The position numbers were made by a program, and so were the translations under genes. From Ardenticatenaceae bacterium (GTDB taxonomy: Bacteria; Chloroflexota; Anaerolineae; Promineifilales; Promineifilaceae), in assembly GCA_020634315.1 (NCBI GenBank), contig JACKBV010000004.1, positions 62,001 to 126,000 on the forward strand: a stretch of 64,000 nucleotides of DNA. Reading direction: 5' to 3'. The notes under the pieces were generated by a model. The model ran no database searches. It was given only the letters and a program-made list of their open reading frames with translations, and was not told where the DNA came from. This document shows, in pieces, positions 61,535 through 64,000 of this stretch (the first letter of the stretch is position 1; every line of letters starts with the position of its first letter).

Positions 61535-62326
61535 ATGCACATCAGCAACAGCGTCATCATCGTCACCGGTGCCTCAGCGGGAATTGGGCGGGCAACGGCC
61601 GTTTCCCTGGCCCAACGTGGCGCAAACGTCGTCATCACGGCACGGCGACAAGAACGATTAGCAGCCCTGGCAGCGGAACTGGAACCTTATCCAGGCCGCT
61701 GCTTTTTATTGGCTGGCGACATTGGCGACACAGCTTTTGCACGCGAATTGGTGGCACAAACCGTGCGCGAATTTGGTCGCGTTGACGTGCTTGTCAACAA
61801 TGCCGGTCTCGGCCACCAAAGCGCATTGGCTGCGATGCCCCTGGCCGATGTGCAAACGATCTTCAATGTCAATGTGTTGGGCTTGCTGGCGGCCACGCAA
61901 GCCGCCATTCCGCACATGCAGCAGCAAGGGCAAGGACAAATCATCAATGTGAGTTCAATTGTCGGGCAACGGCCGTTACCATTCAGTGCCATGTATTGCG
62001 CCAGCAAAACGGCCGTTAACTTCCTCAGCCGCAGTTTGCGCATGGAACTGCGCCACGACAAGATCACCGTCACCCTCGTCTATCCCGGCCTCACAACCAC
62101 CGAATTTGCCGATGCCAAATTAGGGAAGCCCGGTGCCAATCGTTTTGGAATGCGCGGCGTTGCGCCAGAACGGGTTGCCGCCAAAATTGCGACAGCCATC
62201 GAAAAGCAAAAAACGGAAGTCTACATCACGCCCATCGATTGGGCGTTTACACACCTCAACCGGCTTTTCCCACGCACAGTTGACTGGTTCGTCGCACGTG
62301 CCATGAAGCTGGCAAGCCAACCATAA
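61535..62326 (+). CDS. Short-chain dehydrogenase/reductase (SDR)
   Basis: A 263-residue classical SDR: 'IIVTGASAGIGRATAVSLAQRG' (cofactor site), 'VLVNNAGLGHQSAL', catalytic 'INVSSIVGQ' and 'YCASKTAVNFLSRSLRMEL'. It is a cytosolic NAD(P)-dependent oxidoreductase. The C-terminal 'YITPIDWAFTHLNRLFP' is like that of membrane-associated lipid SDRs, which would suit the upstream patatin. The iterated palindrome appears three times in it, once just before the ATG. Confidence 0.87.
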   Translation: MHISNSVIIVTGASAGIGRATAVSLAQRGANVVITARRQERLAALAAELEPYPGRCFLLAGDIGDTAFARELVAQTVREFGRVDVLVNNAGLGHQSALAAMPLADVQTIFNVNVLGLLAATQAAIPHMQQQGQGQIINVSSIVGQRPLPFSAMYCASKTAVNFLSRSLRMELRHDKITVTLVYPGLTTTEFADAKLGKPGANRFGMRGVAPERVAAKIATAIEKQKTEVYITPIDWAFTHLNRLFPRTVDWFVARAMKLASQP

Positions 62327-62351
62327 ACCACGACTTGCAGAACAAAAACAT

Positions 62352-63179
62352 ATGCTCCATTCACTCTTCTCTGGTCTGCCTCAATTAGGGCGCATTTACC
62401 AACAACAATTCAAAACAATGACGGCCGTGCAGCTGCAATACCGCGTGGCGATGATCATCTGGCTTATTGGCATTGTCATTGAGCCGGTGGTTTACCTGGT
62501 GGTGTGGACAAATGTGGCGCGTGCCAGCGGTGGCACGGTTAATGGATTCACGGCGGCCGGTTTTGCCGCTTATTTCATTGCCACCATGGTCGTCAATCAT
62601 CTCACCTTTACCTGGCACATGTGGGAATATGATTATCGTATTCGCGAAGGGCTGTTGTCGCCGTTGTTGTTACGGCCGTTACACCCCATCCATGCCGACT
62701 TTGCCGAAAACCTGAGTTACAAGGTGATCACGCTTCTCGTCATGATTCCGGCCACAATCGTTCTCATCCTCATCTTCAAGCCAACCTTTGACCTGACACC
62801 GATCCACGTACTTGCCTTCATTCCCGCCCTCACGCTGGCCTTTTCCATTCAATTTCTTTGGGGATGGGCGCTGGCGATGATCGCTTTCTGGACAACGCGT
62901 GTCAACGCCATCATTCGCATGTACTTTCTCGGCAAGCTGTTTCTTGCCGGGCAGTTGGCACCAATTGCCCTGCTGCCGACCTGGACACAAACGATTGCCA
63001 CTTTTTCACCTTACCGCTGGATGCTCTCTTTTCCGGTGGAGCTTTTATTGGGGCGGGTAGAGACAGCCGATATTTGGTGGGGGCTGTTGGCACAACTTAT
63101 TTGGACGGGGTTGGGAGTAACGGCCGTTAAGCTCATCTGGCATGCCGGTGTAAAACGATACTCAGCCTTTGGCGCATAA
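62352..63179 (+). CDS. ABC-2 type permease, first of a pair
   Basis: A 275-residue membrane protein with about six helices and the ABC-2 (DUF990-like) pattern 'RVAMIIWLIGIVIEPVVYLVVWTNVA', 'VNHLTFTWHMWEYDYRIREGLLSPLLLRPLHPI' and 'FSPYRWMLSFPVELLLG'. Together with the next gene it probably forms the heterodimeric membrane part of an exporter of unknown substrate. The ATPase gene is not in this window and should follow or precede it. Confidence 0.88.
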   Translation: MLHSLFSGLPQLGRIYQQQFKTMTAVQLQYRVAMIIWLIGIVIEPVVYLVVWTNVARASGGTVNGFTAAGFAAYFIATMVVNHLTFTWHMWEYDYRIREGLLSPLLLRPLHPIHADFAENLSYKVITLLVMIPATIVLILIFKPTFDLTPIHVLAFIPALTLAFSIQFLWGWALAMIAFWTTRVNAIIRMYFLGKLFLAGQLAPIALLPTWTQTIATFSPYRWMLSFPVELLLGRVETADIWWGLLAQLIWTGLGVTAVKLIWHAGVKRYSAFGA

Positions 63180-63184
63180 CGATT

Positions 63185-63970
63185 ATGAGAACATTACACA
63201 TCATCTGGACATATTTCCGCATCGGCATACTCGGTGAGCTGGAATATCGCGTCAACTTTTTCATCCAAATTTTCGAGTCAATGCTAGGGTTAATCGTCGC
63301 TTTGGGCGGGTTAGCCGTTGTCTTTGACCACACCGACACGCTCGGCGGCTGGCTGCCAGACCATCTGGTGGCGTTGGTCGGCATTCATATCCTGGTTGGC
63401 GGTCTGATCAACTTGATCATTAACCCCAGTATGCAGCGATTTATGGAGGATGTGCGCAAAGGCACGCTCGATTTCACGCTGACCAAACCAGCCGATTCAC
63501 AGCTTCTAGTAAGCGTGCAGCGGGTGGAAATCTGGAAACTGGTAGATGTCATCATGGGGTTGGTTGTCATCATCATTGCGTTGGTGCGCCTGGGGGAGCA
63601 AATTGGGGTGCGAGAAACGGCCGTTTTCCTGCTTGCCATGCTCTGTGGCAGCATCATCGTCTACTGCTTCTGGCTCATCCTGGCGACATTCTCTTTCTGG
63701 TTCGTGCGCGTAGAAAACATGCTCGTCATCTTTCAAAGCATGTACATGGCCGGTCGCTGGCCGGTCGGCATCTATCCCAACTGGCTGCGCTTCACCCTCA
63801 CCTTCATTATCCCCGTTGCCTTTGCCGTCACCGTCCCTGCCGAAGGGCTGGTTGGCCGGTTGACCACACAAACCATGCTGCTCGCCATTGGTTTGACCGT
63901 TAGTTTGCTGTTCATCTCGCGTTACTTCTGGAAATTCGGGGTAAAATTCTACTCTGGCGCTTCCGCCTAA
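63185..63970 (+). CDS. ABC-2 type permease, second of a pair
   Basis: A 261-residue membrane protein with about six helices, related to the preceding permease. 'EYRVNFFIQIFESMLGLIVALGGLAVVF', 'MEDVRKGTLDFTLTKPADSQLLVSV' and 'YPNWLRFTLTFIIPVAFAVTVPAEGLVG' are typical of DUF990/ABC-2 exporters. It starts five bases after the first permease gene and probably pairs with it. Confidence 0.88.
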   Translation: MRTLHIIWTYFRIGILGELEYRVNFFIQIFESMLGLIVALGGLAVVFDHTDTLGGWLPDHLVALVGIHILVGGLINLIINPSMQRFMEDVRKGTLDFTLTKPADSQLLVSVQRVEIWKLVDVIMGLVVIIIALVRLGEQIGVRETAVFLLAMLCGSIIVYCFWLILATFSFWFVRVENMLVIFQSMYMAGRWPVGIYPNWLRFTLTFIIPVAFAVTVPAEGLVGRLTTQTMLLAIGLTVSLLFISRYFWKFGVKFYSGASA

Positions 63971-64000
63971 ATGACACAATTTCCAAGAGGCTTTTTTAGG
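63971..64000 (+). CDS. Start of a further gene, cut by the window end
   Basis: ATG follows the permease stop without a gap and the frame 'MTQFPRGFFR' is open to the last base. It may be the next gene of the exporter unit, for example its ATPase, but ten residues do not allow a call. Confidence 0.35.
   Translation, partial: MTQFPRGFFR

Larger units (their letters stand above)
1..64000. repeat. Highly iterated palindrome ACGGCCGT (core of AACGGCCGTT)
   Basis: The 8-bp palindrome ACGGCCGT occurs close to 90 times in the window by my hand count, on average about once per 0.7 kb. Examples begin near 1666, 2809, 5899, 8236, 16063, 19691, 33276, 42009, 49575, 54964, 57621, 61595 and 63616. With roughly 55% GC about one copy would be expected by chance. 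Most copies lie inside genes, in both gene orientations, and many are extended to GAAACGGCCGTTTC. In one frame the core encodes Thr-Ala-Val, which explains the recurring E-T-A-V in unrelated proteins. One-base variants such as GCGGCCGT and ACGGCCGC are also frequent. The function is unknown. Confidence 0.93.

Noticed and set aside
1..64000. CRISPR arrays, rRNA genes, transposases or phage genes
   Set aside because: No regularly spaced direct repeats, rRNA motifs or recombinase-type proteins were found on either strand.

Overview
This 64 kb window looks like a chromosomal segment of a Chloroflexota bacterium, most likely of the Anaerolineae/Ardenticatenia type. I infer this from protein style and gene mix: many lipoproteins with Pro/Thr-rich linkers, response-regulator/GAF/PAS and class III cyclase proteins, kinases fused to FGE-sulfatase domains, HD and ABC-2 proteins, and a LexA box of the GAAC-N4-GTTC type. 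No rRNA or marker alignment is available to prove it. Most of the sequence is densely coded, mainly by intact housekeeping and signalling genes. There is one tRNA (Ser-GGA). I see no CRISPR array, transposase or integrase.

Layout. 1-9.9 kb: end of a DUF4129 protein, FtcD, an M23-type lipoprotein, an SDR, membrane proteins, a spermidine-synthase-like fusion, a GT39-like glycosyltransferase and ribosomal protein bL25. 10-16 kb: a DUF2267 protein and a G5/beta-propeller lipoprotein, then a 3.5 kb accessory island. 16-25 kb: a glycosidase-like/O-antigen-ligase fusion, acyl carrier protein, a Mg-chelatase-like ATPase, a thioesterase and a Ser/Thr kinase-FGE protein. 25-30 kb: a tyrosine/homogentisate catabolism cluster (AsnC/Lrp regulator, aminotransferase, HppD, HmgA). 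30-46 kb: HD hydrolase, lipoprotein, NarL-type regulator, HtrA protease, Mo-cofactor oxidoreductase, PurB, GuaB, Lgt, a sulfatase-family enzyme, an OmpR-type regulator, a DUF4350/PPC protein and SppA. 46-57 kb: RecF, a multidomain nucleotide cyclase, RsmG, a peptide-binding lipoprotein, a regulator-GAF-PAS protein, an FtsK-like ATPase, LexA and gamma-glutamyltransferase. 58-64 kb: tRNA-Ser, a membrane histidine kinase, a patatin, an SDR and two ABC-2 permeases.

Two signals stand out. First, the palindrome ACGGCCGT, usually as AACGGCCGTT or GAAACGGCCGTTTC, recurs close to 90 times by hand count where about one would be expected by chance. This is a highly iterated palindrome comparable to HIP1 of cyanobacteria. 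Second, the island at about 12.35-15.82 kb holds the wreck of a diversity-generating-retroelement-like locus: a NACHT NTPase with a C-terminal FGE/C-type-lectin domain ending in a variable-region-like sequence, followed by the first 28 or so codons of a reverse transcriptase. The gene carries several frameshifts. The island contains no copy of the iterated palindrome, interrupts a terminator on its left, and is bordered on the right by the tail of a second copy of the neighbouring lipoprotein gene.

Regulation is visible in places. lexA has a near-consensus promoter whose 17-bp spacer contains a perfect LexA box, and a second box lies just upstream of the FtsK-like gene. acpP, rplY and tRNA-Ser also have recognisable promoters, and several genes end in clear hairpin terminators.
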